A stretch of 64,000 nt of DNA from the NCBI GenBank assembly GCA_965115915.1, contig OZ220483.1, forward strand, positions 1,488,001 through 1,552,000, given 5' to 3'. Positions within the stretch are counted from its first letter, which is position 1, and every line of letters begins with the position of its first letter. Made by a program: the position numbers and the translations under genes. This document shows, in pieces, positions 1 to 9,278 of the stretch. The DNA is from G965115915 sp965115915. GTDB taxonomy: Bacteria; Pseudomonadota; Gammaproteobacteria; Eutrophobiales; Eutrophobiaceae. Below the pieces are notes generated by a model, which worked only from the letters and a program-made list of their open reading frames with translations, searched no databases and was not told the origin of the DNA.

Positions 1-1
1 C

Positions 2-787
2 GACTTCCTGTTACAACGCGGCCACGAATTGACCCTGCCAGGCTTCTGTACCGAACTTGCCACGCGGACCGGGGTCCATGTCTCCCGCGATAACACGTCT
101 TTCAAGCGTTGCGATCTGGCCATCGCCATCGGCGGTGACGGCACAATGCTGATGGCTTCGCACCTGCTCCACCCGGTGGATGTGCCACTACTGGGTATCA
201 ATCTGGGACGCATCGGCTTTCTGGCCGACATCCCGGCCGAGACAATCACCGATGAACTTGGACCGATCCTGGAAGGAAAGTACGTAGAGGACGAGCGTTT
301 TCTAATCGAAGGGACCGTATACAAACACAACCATCTGACACATACCACGCTCGCACTGAACGATCTGGTCATTCAGAAATGGAATACCGCCCGGCTGATG
401 GAACTGGACACCTATGTAGACAAACGCTTTGTCCACACACACCGCTCCGATGGCATGATCGTCTCTACCCCGACCGGCTCTACCGCCTATTCATTGTCCG
501 GCGGAGGGCCGATATTGCACCCGCAACTCAACGCCCTGCTACTGGTGCCAATCTGCCCGCATACCTTGAGCAACCGGCCAATCATGGTACACGGCGACAG
601 CACTATCGAGGTGGCGCTCGGAGCCGGCAAGGGGCAGGCATGGCTAAGCGCGGATGGAGAACCAAGCGAGGCGGTCTCATCCGGCGACCGCGTATGCGTT
701 ACCAAAAAAGGCGGTATTCGATTGATACACCCCACGCATTACGATCCATTCAGGATCCTGCGCGAAAAAATGCACTGGGGGCGCTAA
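2..787 (+). CDS. nadK: NAD kinase, 5' end outside the window
   Basis: NadK phosphorylates NAD to NADP with ATP in the cytoplasm. The reading frame is already open at base 2 and its first visible residues (DFLLQRGHEL) match the interior of the N-terminal domain, so the true start lies left of the window. An internal TTG at 29 is not the start. The nucleotide-binding motif GGDGTM is at about 131-148 and the second conserved block, PTGSTAYSLSGGGP, at about 470-511; both are intact. The C-terminus is complete. The stop lies one base before the recN start, so the two genes are almost certainly one transcription unit, a common gammaproteobacterial pairing. Confidence 0.95.
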   Translation, partial: DFLLQRGHELTLPGFCTELATRTGVHVSRDNTSFKRCDLAIAIGGDGTMLMASHLLHPVDVPLLGINLGRIGFLADIPAETITDELGPILEGKYVEDERFLIEGTVYKHNHLTHTTLALNDLVIQKWNTARLMELDTYVDKRFVHTHRSDGMIVSTPTGSTAYSLSGGGPILHPQLNALLLVPICPHTLSNRPIMVHGDSTIEVALGAGKGQAWLSADGEPSEAVSSGDRVCVTKKGGIRLIHPTHYDPFRILREKMHWGR

Positions 788-788
788 G

Positions 789-2471
789 GTGTTACGCAGG
801 CTGGAAATCCAGGATCTGGCGATAATCGATACCTTGCACCTGGAATTCGAACCGGGCCTGAACATGTTCACCGGGGCGACCGGCGCAGGCAAGTCCATCC
901 TGGTCGAGGCCATTGGCCTGTTGCTTGGTGACCGCGCCGATGCCGACCTCATTCGTGATGGCGCGGAACAGAGCACGTTATACGCCGACCTGGAGCTTGA
1001 ACCAACACACGAACTGTGGACAACGCTCGCCCAGACCCACGCTGCCGACAGCACACCACCAGAGTTGGTAATCCGTCGACAAATCCGGCGCAACGGACGC
1101 TCCCGGGTCTGGCTCAATACCGCACCGGTCAACCTGCGGACACTGCGCGACCTCAGCCAATCACTGATCGACATCCACAGCCAGCATGCACACCAATCCC
1201 TGCTCAGAATGCACCGACAACGGCAAATACTGGACAGCTACGGGGTACCTTCGACACTGCTGGAAGCACTGCGACAACAGTCCGAACACTGGCATCAGGC
1301 CGACCGCAAACTACGTGAACAGGAAGTGGATGTCTCCGCCAGCGAATTGGAACTGCTTGGCTATCAACTGGAGGAACTGGAAGCGCAGCAACTGTCTGCC
1401 GGAGAATATGAACGCCTGCTGGACAAACACCGCACACTGAGCCATGCCCGGCAGGTACTGGAAGCCATCGGGGACACCCTGGCCGCACTACAGGAAGAAG
1501 AGCCCGCGATCAGCACCCGATTACACCAGATGCAGCGCCAGATCAACGCCGTATGCGACTATGAGCCAGGTTTGAAAAACATCCTGGTACTGCTCAAAGA
1601 CGCCACGGTTCCGCTTGACGAGGCCTGCATGGAACTGCGACACCTGCTGCAACACGAAAAACCCGACCCGGCCATGCTGGCGGCGGTGGAACAACGACTG
1701 GATGTCTGGCACACACTGGCCCGGAAGCACCGCGTGTCGGAACAGGAACTGTACTCCCACCAGCAGCGATTGCGCCAGCGGCTGGACCGGCTGCAACATA
1801 CCCGTGACGCACGGCAGGCGCTGCAGCGGGACCGCGCCGCGGCCCACCAACGCTGGCAGCAGTTGGCGCAACAACTGCATAAGGAACGCAATCAATGTGC
1901 CAAACGCTTCTCCGCCGCGGTCAGCGACTGGATGCAACGACTCGGGATGTCAGGTGGGGCGTTTCAGGTTGCGGTCGAGGCAATGGCGGATGATGACACG
2001 CCACACCCCGAGGGCTGCGACCAGGTACAATTCCTGGTCAGTACCAACCCCGGACAGGCTATGCGCCCGCTGCACAAGGTGGCCTCGGGCGGCGAACTGT
2101 CGCGCATCAGTCTGGCGATCCGGATCATCGCCTCGGCAGACCGCGGCATCCCGATACTGATCTATGATGAAGTCGATGCCGGGGTCGGTGCGGATATCGC
2201 CGGTACGATAGGAGAACTGTTGGCGGAACTGGCGGAACACCATCAGGTGTTGTGCATCAGCCACCATGCCAGTATCGCCGCCAGGGCAGGACATCACTAC
2301 CGAATCAGCAAGGCGCAACAAAACGGCAAGACCTTTGTCGCGGCCCAATGTCTTTCACCGGAACAACGGGTACAGGAACTTGCCCGCATGATCGGCGGAC
2401 ACGCCGATGACCACCAGGCACAGGCGCATGCACGGGGATTGCTACAGAACCGGAATCCCGGCGTCCTGTAG
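789..2471 (+). CDS. recN: DNA repair protein RecN
   Basis: RecN is an SMC-like ATPase that acts on double-strand breaks. The 560-residue product is of normal length. Walker A is GATGAGKS at residues 29-36. A long Gln/Leu/Arg-rich coiled-coil region fills roughly residues 150-370. The ABC-type signature ASGGELSRISLA and the Walker B segment ILIYDEVDAGVG lie near residues 430-460. Translation starts at GTG, one base after the nadK stop, so it is probably coupled to nadK. No LexA box was identified, and the visible context suggests expression from an upstream promoter. Confidence 0.96.
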   Translation: MLRRLEIQDLAIIDTLHLEFEPGLNMFTGATGAGKSILVEAIGLLLGDRADADLIRDGAEQSTLYADLELEPTHELWTTLAQTHAADSTPPELVIRRQIRRNGRSRVWLNTAPVNLRTLRDLSQSLIDIHSQHAHQSLLRMHRQRQILDSYGVPSTLLEALRQQSEHWHQADRKLREQEVDVSASELELLGYQLEELEAQQLSAGEYERLLDKHRTLSHARQVLEAIGDTLAALQEEEPAISTRLHQMQRQINAVCDYEPGLKNILVLLKDATVPLDEACMELRHLLQHEKPDPAMLAAVEQRLDVWHTLARKHRVSEQELYSHQQRLRQRLDRLQHTRDARQALQRDRAAAHQRWQQLAQQLHKERNQCAKRFSAAVSDWMQRLGMSGGAFQVAVEAMADDDTPHPEGCDQVQFLVSTNPGQAMRPLHKVASGGELSRISLAIRIIASADRGIPILIYDEVDAGVGADIAGTIGELLAELAEHHQVLCISHHASIAARAGHHYRISKAQQNGKTFVAAQCLSPEQRVQELARMIGGHADDHQAQAHARGLLQNRNPGVL

Positions 2472-2640
2472 CAGGCAACGAAACCCGGCCCGGTTCGACC
2501 GGACACCGCACCATGCACCAGCACATGCTTTCCATCCCCGGCACAATGGTGGAAGCCTGACGACCAGGCAGGGCCCGAAGGCCAGCGAGAGCAGCACCAA
2601 CGCGGGCCTCGATCCCTCCGAAGCGAGATCGACACCAAAC

Positions 2641-2665
2641 TGAACCCCCCTCAGCAGGGAGTTCA
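2641..2665. terminator. Hairpin between convergent recN and fur
   Basis: An imperfect inverted repeat (TGAAC / GTTCA outer arms, CCCT / AGGG inner arms) lies in the 290-base gap between the convergent genes recN and fur. It has no clear T-run on either side, so it is a possible bidirectional terminator or RNA-stabilising hairpin rather than a canonical Rho-independent terminator. The rest of the gap shows no coding signal. Confidence 0.4.
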
Positions 2666-2761
2666 GTGCCAACTTGCACAATAGCGGAAGACGCCACGAT
2701 ACCTGGCCCGACCCGACACCCGGCTGTGCCGTGCGCCATCAAACGGGTCATGCCAGTCGCC

Positions 2762-3205
2762 TCAGTCCCCCACCTCGCTTTTCATCTGCTGACGCATCGG
2801 CCGCACATACAACACCAGACTGTGTCCATGCAGGGCATAACCATGTTGACGCGCAATCATCTGCTGCAAACGCTCGATCTCTTCGTTCTCGAACTCTATC
2901 ACCTTGCCCGTCTCCAGACAGACCATGTGGTCGTGGTGACGACCACGATCCAGTTCAAACACCGCATGGCCAGCATTGAACTGGTGCCGAATCACCAGAC
3001 CGGCATGCTCAAACTGTGTCAACACACGGTACACCGTGGCGATGCCGAACTCCTTGCCCTCATCCAGCAACAGCCGATATACCTGCTCGGCGGTCATGTG
3101 TGGTTTCGGGGAATATTCCAGTATGCGCAATATCTGTCTACGCGGCTCGGTCACCCGCAACCCCGCCTTCCTCAGTACCGAGTCCTTGACCCCTGGCCTC
3201 TCCAT
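2762..3205 (-). CDS. fur: Ferric uptake regulator Fur
   Basis: Fur is the iron-responsive DNA-binding repressor. The 147-residue product has the winged-helix segment with LRVTEPRRQILRIL near residues 16-29 and the metal site HHDHMVC at residues 90-96. The start is placed at 3205 because MERPGVKDSV matches the family N-terminus, and the ATG overlaps the nuoF stop as TGATG, implying translational coupling. The CxxC pair that holds structural zinc in E. coli Fur is not complete: C96 is present but the second position is T99, and there are no C-terminal cysteines. From family knowledge this resembles the Pseudomonas type. Fur normally has its own promoter; here it is the last gene of the nuoA-F run. 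Confidence 0.94.
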   Translation of the reverse strand: MERPGVKDSVLRKAGLRVTEPRRQILRILEYSPKPHMTAEQVYRLLLDEGKEFGIATVYRVLTQFEHAGLVIRHQFNAGHAVFELDRGRHHDHMVCLETGKVIEFENEEIERLQQMIARQHGYALHGHSLVLYVRPMRQQMKSEVGD

Positions 3206-4509
3206 CAGGCGGCTCGGCTCTTGCCCATCCCCGCACCCATGCAACAACGATGGTCGATGTGATACTGGAACTCATCCCGAAAATGTCGGACAAAGCTCTG
3301 CACCGGCCAGGCTGCGGCATCACCCAGGGCACAAATGGTATGCCCCTCGATCTTGCCAGCCACATCCACCAGTTGGTCCAGGTCCTCTTGCCTGCCCTCG
3401 CCATTCTCAATCCGCCGGATGACTCGGTACATCCATCCCGTACCTTCGCGACAGGGGGTGCACTGGCCACAGGATTCGGAATAGTAAAAACGCGATATCC
3501 GCTCCAGCACACGCACCATGCACGTATGCTCATGCATCACGATCACCGCGCCAGAACCCAGATAGGAACCCGCCTGCATGAGCGAATCATAGTCCATCGC
3601 GGTCTGCATCATCACCTCACCAGGCACCACCGGCACCGAGGAACCGCCCGGGATCACCGCCTTCAGCCGGTGCCCATCGAGAACCCCGCCTGCCAGTTCC
3701 AGTAGCTCAGCGAACGGCGTGCCCATTGGTATCTCAAAATTGCCGGGGTTGTTCACATGGCCACTGACCGAGAAACATTTCACGCCACCGCTGTTCGGCA
3801 CACCCATATCCGCAAACCAGTGGGCACCATTGCGCAGAATGGCAGGTACCGAGGCATAGCTTTCGGTGTTGTTGATCGTGGTCGGGCAACCATACAGACC
3901 ATGATTGGCCGGGAATGGCGGTTTGAAACGTGGCAGTCCCTTCTTGCCCTCAAGCGACTCCAGCAGGGCGGTCTCCTCACCACAAATATACGCGCCCGCA
4001 CCCAGTGTGGCATGGATCACGATATCGATCCCGCTGCCGAAAAGATCGTGTCCCAGATAGCCTGCCGCCCGCGCCTCCTGCAACGCCGTATCAAAACGCA
4101 GGTATGGCTCATCCATGAACTCCCCGCGCAGATAGTTATAGCCAACCTGGGTCCCTGTGGCATAGCAGGCGATGGCCATGCCCTCCACCACACTATGCGG
4201 GTTGAAACGCAGGATGTCGCGGTCCTTGCATGTACCCGGCTCGCTCTCATCGGAATTGCACACGATGTATTTCGGCCCACTCATATCCTTCGGCATGAAA
4301 CTCCATTTAATCCCGGTCGGGAAACCCGCCCCGCCACGCCCGCGCAGACCCGAGGTCTTGATCTCCTCAATCACATCGGCAGGTGGCACACGGTCCCGTA
4401 TCAACCGCTCCAGGGCCTGATAACCACCGACCTGGCGATAATTCTCCAGGGTCCACGGCTCATCAAAACGCCGCGTGCTGTAACAAACGCTGTCCTGGTT
4501 CGAGATCAC
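3205..4509 (-). CDS. nuoF: NADH-quinone oxidoreductase subunit F
   Basis: NuoF carries the NADH site, FMN and Fe-S cluster N3 of respiratory complex I. In the 434-residue product the FMN-binding GLRGRGGAGFPTG is at residues 54-66 and the NAD-binding region includes GAGAYICGEETALL. The N3 ligands C347, C350, C353 (SCGQCTPC) and C393 (HTICALGD) are all present. The GTG start overlaps the nuoE stop (GTGA). The gene is complete, yet it is followed not by nuoG but by fur, whose ATG overlaps its stop codon. Confidence 0.97.
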   Translation of the reverse strand: MISNQDSVCYSTRRFDEPWTLENYRQVGGYQALERLIRDRVPPADVIEEIKTSGLRGRGGAGFPTGIKWSFMPKDMSGPKYIVCNSDESEPGTCKDRDILRFNPHSVVEGMAIACYATGTQVGYNYLRGEFMDEPYLRFDTALQEARAAGYLGHDLFGSGIDIVIHATLGAGAYICGEETALLESLEGKKGLPRFKPPFPANHGLYGCPTTINNTESYASVPAILRNGAHWFADMGVPNSGGVKCFSVSGHVNNPGNFEIPMGTPFAELLELAGGVLDGHRLKAVIPGGSSVPVVPGEVMMQTAMDYDSLMQAGSYLGSGAVIVMHEHTCMVRVLERISRFYYSESCGQCTPCREGTGWMYRVIRRIENGEGRQEDLDQLVDVAGKIEGHTICALGDAAAWPVQSFVRHFRDEFQYHIDHRCCMGAGMGKSRAA

Positions 4510-5030
4510 GCCTTTTCCTCCGCCTCCAATGCATCCAGGATACGGTCAACCCGCTCCGGGTTCAGATTTTCATGGTATACATGGTCAAGCTGCATCGCCG
4601 GAGCGCCGCAGCAGGCCGCAAGACACTCCTCCTCCCGCTTCAGCCAGAAACGCCCATCACGGGTGGATTCCCCGAGCCGAATGCCCAGACGCCGCTCCAG
4701 ATGGGCAACGATATCGTCAGCACCGCGCAGCATGCACGAGATATTGGTACACACCGAGATGCAATGCCGGCCCACCGGACGGGTGGAAAACATGGAATAA
4801 AAGGACGCCACCTCGTATACCGCAATGGGCGGCATGTCCAGATAATCCGCCACCGCATCCATCAGTCGGGTATCCAGATAGCCCTGGTTATGGTGCTGCG
4901 CCTCACGCAACGCGGCGAGCACCGCCGATTGTTTGCGCTCAGCCGGATATTTGGCGATCCAGCGATCGATCTCGTTGCGCACCGACTCGCTCAGCGTCAT
5001 ATGTGGTCTGTGCTGTTCAGACTGTTGCAT
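4506..5030 (-). CDS. nuoE: NADH-quinone oxidoreductase subunit E
   Basis: NuoE is the thioredoxin-like 24-kDa subunit of the complex I electron-input module and binds the [2Fe-2S] cluster N1a. The 174-residue product shows the ligand pattern C94-x4-C99 (CTNISC) and C136-x3-C140 (CLAAC). The ATG overlaps the nuoD stop as TAATG, and its stop overlaps the nuoF GTG, so translation is tightly coupled on both sides. Confidence 0.96.
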   Translation of the reverse strand: MQQSEQHRPHMTLSESVRNEIDRWIAKYPAERKQSAVLAALREAQHHNQGYLDTRLMDAVADYLDMPPIAVYEVASFYSMFSTRPVGRHCISVCTNISCMLRGADDIVAHLERRLGIRLGESTRDGRFWLKREEECLAACCGAPAMQLDHVYHENLNPERVDRILDALEAEEKA

Positions 5031-6283
5031 TACCTGTCTATCTCGCCAAAGACAATATCCTGGGTGCCGATCACAGCCACCACATCCGCCAGCATATGTC
5101 CCTTGACCATCTCATCCATCGCTGCGAGATGCGCAAAACCCGGGGCACGTATCTTCAATCGGTACGGCTTGTTTGCACCATCCGACACCAGATAGATGCC
5201 AAACTCCCCCTTCGGATGCTCTACCGCCGCATAGGTCTCCCCCGGCGGGACACAATACCCCTCGGTGAACAGCTTGAAGTGGTGGATCAACGACTCCATG
5301 TCGTCCTTCATCTCCTCGCGCCGGGGCGGGGCCAGCTTGTGATCTTCAAGAATCACCGGACCCGAATGCGTGCGCAACCAGTCCACACACTGCTTGACAA
5401 TGCGGTTGGACTCACGCATCTCCGCCACCCTGACCAGATAACGGTCATAGCAGTCGCCATTGCTCCCGACCGGTATGTCAAAATCCAGTTCCGGGTAGAC
5501 CTCATAGGGCTGCTTTCTGCGCAGATCCCACTCAATACCGCTACCACGCAGCATGGGCCCGGAAAAACCCAACTGCAACGCACGTTCCGGCCCTACCACA
5601 CCGATACCCACCGTGCGCTGTTTCCAGATGCGGTTATCAGTCAACAGCGTCTCATATTCATCCACACAATGCGGAAAACGCGCACAGAAACTGTCTATGA
5701 AATCCAGCAAACTGCCTTGCCGGTCGCTGTTGAGCCGCCTGACCTCCGCCTCGCTGTGCCATTTGGAAGGCTGGTATTGCGGCATTGCGTCCGGCAGATC
5801 CCGATACACCCCCCCGGGACGGTAATAGGTGGCATGCATGCGTGTGCCGGATACCGCCTCATAGCAGTCCATCAGGGTCTCGCGCTCACGGAAGCAGTAC
5901 AAAAATATCGTCATCGCGCCAATGTCCAGTCCGTGCGCCCCGAGCCACATCAGATGATTGAGGATGCGCGTGATCTCGTCAAACATCACGCGGATGTAAC
6001 GCGCCCGCAGTGGCGGGACAATACCCAACAGCCGTTCTATCGCCAGCACATAGGCGTGCTCATTGCACATCATCGAGACATAATCGAGCCGGTCCATATA
6101 ACCGATACTCTGATTGTACGGCTTGCTCTCGGCCAGTTTCTCGGTGCCACGATGCAGCAGGCCGATATGCGGATCCGCACGCTCTATCACCTCACCATCC
6201 ATCTCCAACACCAGGCGCAGCACCCCGTGCGCCGCCGGATGCTGCGGACCGAAATTCATGGTCATGTTGCGTACCTCAGGCAT
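5030..6283 (-). CDS. nuoD: NADH-quinone oxidoreductase subunit D
   Basis: NuoD is the 49-kDa subunit of the complex I connecting module and lines the quinone cavity. The start is placed at 6283, giving MPEVRNMTMNFGPQHPAAHG and 417 residues, the usual length for stand-alone NuoD. A GGGGAG ribosome-binding site sits about 10 bases upstream. A longer in-frame start at 6334 would add 17 residues without family support. The GPQHPAAHG motif and the EPYL-type regions of the [NiFe]-hydrogenase-like fold are visible. It overlaps the end of nuoC by 8 bases. NuoC and NuoD are separate here, unlike the fused E. coli NuoCD. Confidence 0.96.
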   Translation of the reverse strand: MPEVRNMTMNFGPQHPAAHGVLRLVLEMDGEVIERADPHIGLLHRGTEKLAESKPYNQSIGYMDRLDYVSMMCNEHAYVLAIERLLGIVPPLRARYIRVMFDEITRILNHLMWLGAHGLDIGAMTIFLYCFRERETLMDCYEAVSGTRMHATYYRPGGVYRDLPDAMPQYQPSKWHSEAEVRRLNSDRQGSLLDFIDSFCARFPHCVDEYETLLTDNRIWKQRTVGIGVVGPERALQLGFSGPMLRGSGIEWDLRRKQPYEVYPELDFDIPVGSNGDCYDRYLVRVAEMRESNRIVKQCVDWLRTHSGPVILEDHKLAPPRREEMKDDMESLIHHFKLFTEGYCVPPGETYAAVEHPKGEFGIYLVSDGANKPYRLKIRAPGFAHLAAMDEMVKGHMLADVVAVIGTQDIVFGEIDR

Positions 6284-6962
6284 TGCGCGACTCCCCGCCC
6301 AGGTCCCCGCCAGTGTTGATATAGCGGTTGTCATCGCGGATCACCCGGGGCACGAGCACACGGTTCTGGATGCTGACCGGCTGATACACCACCCGACGCT
6401 TGTCCGGGTCATAGCGTACCTCCACCTGCCCCTGCAGCGGAAAGTCCTTGCGCATCGGATACCCGATGAAGCCGTAATCGGTCAACAGGCGCCGCAGGTC
6501 AGGGTGCCCTTCAAACAGGATGCCAAACAGGTCGAAGCACTCGCGCTCGTACCAGTCGGCACTGTTCCAGATCTCCACTACCGAGGCAATGCGCGGCGGC
6601 TCGTCCTGGACATGCACGCGCAGTCGCAGACGCCGGTTGTGACGCAACGACAGCAGGTGATATACCACCGCAAGCTGCGGATGCGCACCGGCAACCATGA
6701 CCGCACGACCCCGACTGAAGCCCGTGTCGGTGCTACGCTGCGTCTGCCAGTCACTCTGGCCCCATGTAGCATAGTCAACACCACACAGATCGCTGAGTTG
6801 CGCAAAGGCAAATGCTTCCTCGTCCCGCAACGCACGGCAAACCGTCAGCAATTCGCCATAGGCGATGTCCATGGTCACCTGTTGACAATCTATCCGGCTG
6901 TCCAGCACCAGTGGACCAAAGCGCTCCCGCACCTGCGCAAGGAGTGTCTCGGCATCACGCAT
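6276..6962 (-). CDS. nuoC: NADH-quinone oxidoreductase subunit C
   Basis: NuoC is the 30-kDa subunit of the complex I peripheral arm. The 228-residue product contains the diagnostic block RECFDLFGILFEGHPDLRR followed by LLTDYGF and MRKDFPL. It lies between nuoB (17-base gap) and nuoD (8-base overlap), in standard complex I order. Confidence 0.96.
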   Translation of the reverse strand: MRDAETLLAQVRERFGPLVLDSRIDCQQVTMDIAYGELLTVCRALRDEEAFAFAQLSDLCGVDYATWGQSDWQTQRSTDTGFSRGRAVMVAGAHPQLAVVYHLLSLRHNRRLRLRVHVQDEPPRIASVVEIWNSADWYERECFDLFGILFEGHPDLRRLLTDYGFIGYPMRKDFPLQGQVEVRYDPDKRRVVYQPVSIQNRVLVPRVIRDDNRYINTGGDLGGESRNA

Positions 6963-6979
6963 GGTGGTTCAGCCGCCGC

Positions 6980-7507
6980 TCAACCGGCGATACTGCTGGT
7001 ACGCTGGATCTTTTTCTGTAACTGGATGATGCCATACAACAGGGCCTCGGCAGTAGGCGGACAACCGGGCACGTAGACATCCACCGGCACGATCCGGTCA
7101 CAACCGCGCACGACCGCGTAGGAATAATGATAGTAGCCACCCCCATTGGCACAGGAACCCATCGAGATCACCCAGCGCGGCTCGGCCATCTGGTCATACA
7201 CCTTGCGCAGGGCCGGTGCCATCTTGTTGACCAGGGTGCCCGCGACGATCATCACATCCGACTGCCTCGGACTGGGGCGAAAGATAACACCGAAACGGTC
7301 CAGATCGTAACGCGAGGCCCCGGCGTGCATCATCTCCACGGCACAGCAGGCCAGACCAAAGGTCATCGGCCACATCGAGCCGGTGCGTGCCCAGTTGAAT
7401 AGCTGATCCACCGTGGTGGTCACGATGCCCGGCTCATGGATGTGCCCCTCCACAACACGCCTGGGCGGGATCGGCGAGGCCACCGCCTGCTGTGCGCTTA
7501 CTCCCAT
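6980..7507 (-). CDS. nuoB: NADH-quinone oxidoreductase subunit B
   Basis: NuoB carries cluster N2, the last Fe-S cluster before quinone. Ligands C54 and C55 (LACCAVEMM), C119 (MGSCANGGG) and C149 (VPGCPPTAEALL) are all present. The start at 7507 (MGVSAQQAVA, 175 residues) is preferred over the in-frame codon at 7528 because an AGGGG ribosome-binding site lies 8 bases upstream of it. This gives a 10-base overlap with the 3' end of nuoA. Confidence 0.96.
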   Translation of the reverse strand: MGVSAQQAVASPIPPRRVVEGHIHEPGIVTTTVDQLFNWARTGSMWPMTFGLACCAVEMMHAGASRYDLDRFGVIFRPSPRQSDVMIVAGTLVNKMAPALRKVYDQMAEPRWVISMGSCANGGGYYHYSYAVVRGCDRIVPVDVYVPGCPPTAEALLYGIIQLQKKIQRTSSIAG

Positions 7508-7866
7508 TCCAGTGCCCCCTGCCGCCATTCATAGACAAAACCGATCACCAGTACACCAAGAAACACCATCATCGCCCAGAATCCCGCCATGCCGATCTGA
7601 TCCAGGACCACCGCCCACGGGAACAGAAAAGCGATCTCCAGATCAAAAATGATGAACAGTATGGCGACCAGGTAGTAGCGCACATCGAACTTCATGCGGG
7701 CATCCTCCAGGGCTTCAAATCCGCATTCATAGGGGGATTGTTTTTCGCTGTCCGGCCGGGCATGACCCAGGACCCGACCCAGGACCATGCCAAGGCCCAT
7801 CAACAGCACACCAAGCGCCAGACCGACGCCGACAAACACCAGGATGGGGAAATACTCTGCCAACAT
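7498..7866 (-). CDS. nuoA: NADH-quinone oxidoreductase subunit A
   Basis: NuoA is a small membrane subunit of complex I with three transmembrane helices. The 122-residue product has helices at about residues 5-28, 63-85 and 95-112, with the conserved cytoplasmic loop SPYECGFEAL between the first two. A strong GGAGGT ribosome-binding site precedes the ATG. It is the first gene of the nuoA-F run. Confidence 0.96.
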   Translation of the reverse strand: MLAEYFPILVFVGVGLALGVLLMGLGMVLGRVLGHARPDSEKQSPYECGFEALEDARMKFDVRYYLVAILFIIFDLEIAFLFPWAVVLDQIGMAGFWAMMVFLGVLVIGFVYEWRQGALEWE

Positions 7867-8405
7867 CAGCAGACCTCCGGCAATATCCGTTCATTGATGG
7901 CTTGCAGGCTACGCATTCTCTAGTCACCCCCTGCCCGCCCTGTCTACCGCGATTATGGAACGCCCGTATCGGGGCCAACTCAACCGCAACCTGAAGGCAG
8001 GTCCTTGTGGGGATTATACAGGCTTGATACCGGCTTGGAAAATGCCCACGCCACGACCCTTGGCGGAACCCTCCGCGCAGGCCATCTCAAGTGACTGAAA
8101 AACCGCTTGTTATACCTTACAATCTCGCAGGTTTCGCGGCCCGGGAAAGCGACAGTCACGCCACACGGGAATATCACGCCTGCAAAACGGGCGTGCGCAA
8201 CGCTGCCGGAACCCCCGCAAATCAAGGCAACCAACCCGGCGCAGCACAGAAACCGATCGTGCGCCGACCACATCCGGCACACTGCCATCACACCCGCCTG
8301 GACAACAGCGGCTGCGGGACCCCGGACACAATCGCTTGCCCCTTGCCAGGCAGTCAGTATGCCGGTAAAACCACCCGGTGTTTGCCCCGATATCCGGAAT
8401 GGCCA
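7867..8405. other. Intergenic region between nuoA and tRNA-Leu
   Basis: This 539-base stretch has no frame with recognisable protein similarity. It holds the candidate nuo promoter near 8013-8041. Its AT-richer patch around 8090-8130 shows no well-spaced promoter pair. The tRNA-Leu 3' side shows only a weak imperfect hairpin, so read-through from the tRNA into nuo is possible. Confidence 0.6.
8013..8041 (-). promoter_or_regulatory. Candidate sigma-70 promoter for nuoA
   Basis: A perfect -10 hexamer TATAAT is read on the minus strand at 8018-8013. Seventeen bases upstream is TTTCCA (4 of 6 matches to TTGACA) at 8041-8036. Transcription would begin near 8006 and leave a leader of about 140 bases before nuoA. 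This is inferred from sequence only, and the -35 is weak. Confidence 0.45.
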
Positions 8406-8490
8406 TGGTGCCGATGGCCGGAATCGAACCGGCACGCCTTGCGGCACTGCCCCCTCAAGACAGCGTGTCTACCAATTCCACCACATCGGC
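8406..8490 (-). tRNA. tRNA-Leu, anticodon GAG, CCA encoded
   Basis: The reverse complement folds as an 85-base class II tRNA. The acceptor stem pairs GCCGATG with CATCGGC, and the anticodon loop TTGAGGG carries GAG, reading CUC/CUU leucine codons. It has a long variable arm, the T-loop sequence GGTTCGATTCC, and a discriminator A followed by a genomically encoded CCA. Its position between secG and nuoA is the classic gammaproteobacterial arrangement. Confidence 0.96.
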
Positions 8491-8542
8491 CCGGACATGT
8501 AATTCCCGCACACAACGGCTTCCCGCGGCAAAGACGCAACCG

Positions 8543-9004
8543 CTATGGCACAGGCGATGGCAGATCCACAGGCCCCGTGGAGTTCGCCTCTTCATCGGCC
8601 GCATCCACCGCGGCAGGCTCCGCGCCTGCCGCAGGGTCGAGGCCGTCCGCTTCTTCCACTGCGGCAGGGATATCCACCGGCAGCGCGTCCACCTCGCTCG
8701 GTATCCCGGTGGCCGGACGCGAAGTCTCTGTACGATCCAATACACTGGAGGAACGCTGCTGCACCACATGACTGGCAACATATCCCAGCAACAGACTGTT
8801 AGCGATGAATATCGCCGCCACAAAGGCGGTGACCTTATTCAGAAAACTCCCCGGACCGCGACTGCCAAAAACCGTGGCGGAGGCACCGCTGCCGAACGCG
8901 GCGCCGGCATCCGCCCCCTTGCCATGCTGTATCAGTATCAGGCCCACCAAGCTGGCTGCCGAGAGCACCTGTATCACATACAGTATCGTATTGAGTAGTT
9001 GCAT
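8543..9004 (-). CDS. secG: Preprotein translocase subunit SecG
   Basis: SecG is the small inner-membrane subunit of the SecYEG channel. The ATG at 9004 gives MQLLNTILYVIQVL and the first transmembrane helix. The conserved cytoplasmic loop HGKGADAGAAFGSGASATVF and the second helix (about residues 55-75) follow. At 153 residues it is long for SecG because of an acidic Ala/Glu/Asp/Pro-rich C-terminal tail after residue 80; such tails are variable in the family. It lies between tpiA and tRNA-Leu, as in many relatives. Confidence 0.94.
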   Translation of the reverse strand: MQLLNTILYVIQVLSAASLVGLILIQHGKGADAGAAFGSGASATVFGSRGPGSFLNKVTAFVAAIFIANSLLLGYVASHVVQQRSSSVLDRTETSRPATGIPSEVDALPVDIPAAVEEADGLDPAAGAEPAAVDAADEEANSTGPVDLPSPVP

Positions 9005-9278
9005 CGTATCTCGCGTTTGGTCATGGTCGCGCATCCCGCACCTGATCGGCCCGTGTCCACAACCCGGTCCCCGACTTGCCGTGGGGGACATGAAACACCC
9101 GAACCTCCCAGCCAGTCGCTTGAACAGCGGCAGACCACGCCGACCACGCACAGCCTGCCAGCCATCCCACAACCGGGGGTCAGCATGCCCGGACGCCGCT
9201 GTACAGGCTTCGGGGCCGGATTCCTATTATCCGCATGCACACCGCCCTCTGTCAAGGGCGCTGGCTGGTGCGCGGTGA

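Noticed and set aside
4529..6319. A 596-codon plus-strand frame opposite nuoD and nuoE
   Set aside because: Complex I genes on the other strand have all family motifs; the plus-strand translation has none.
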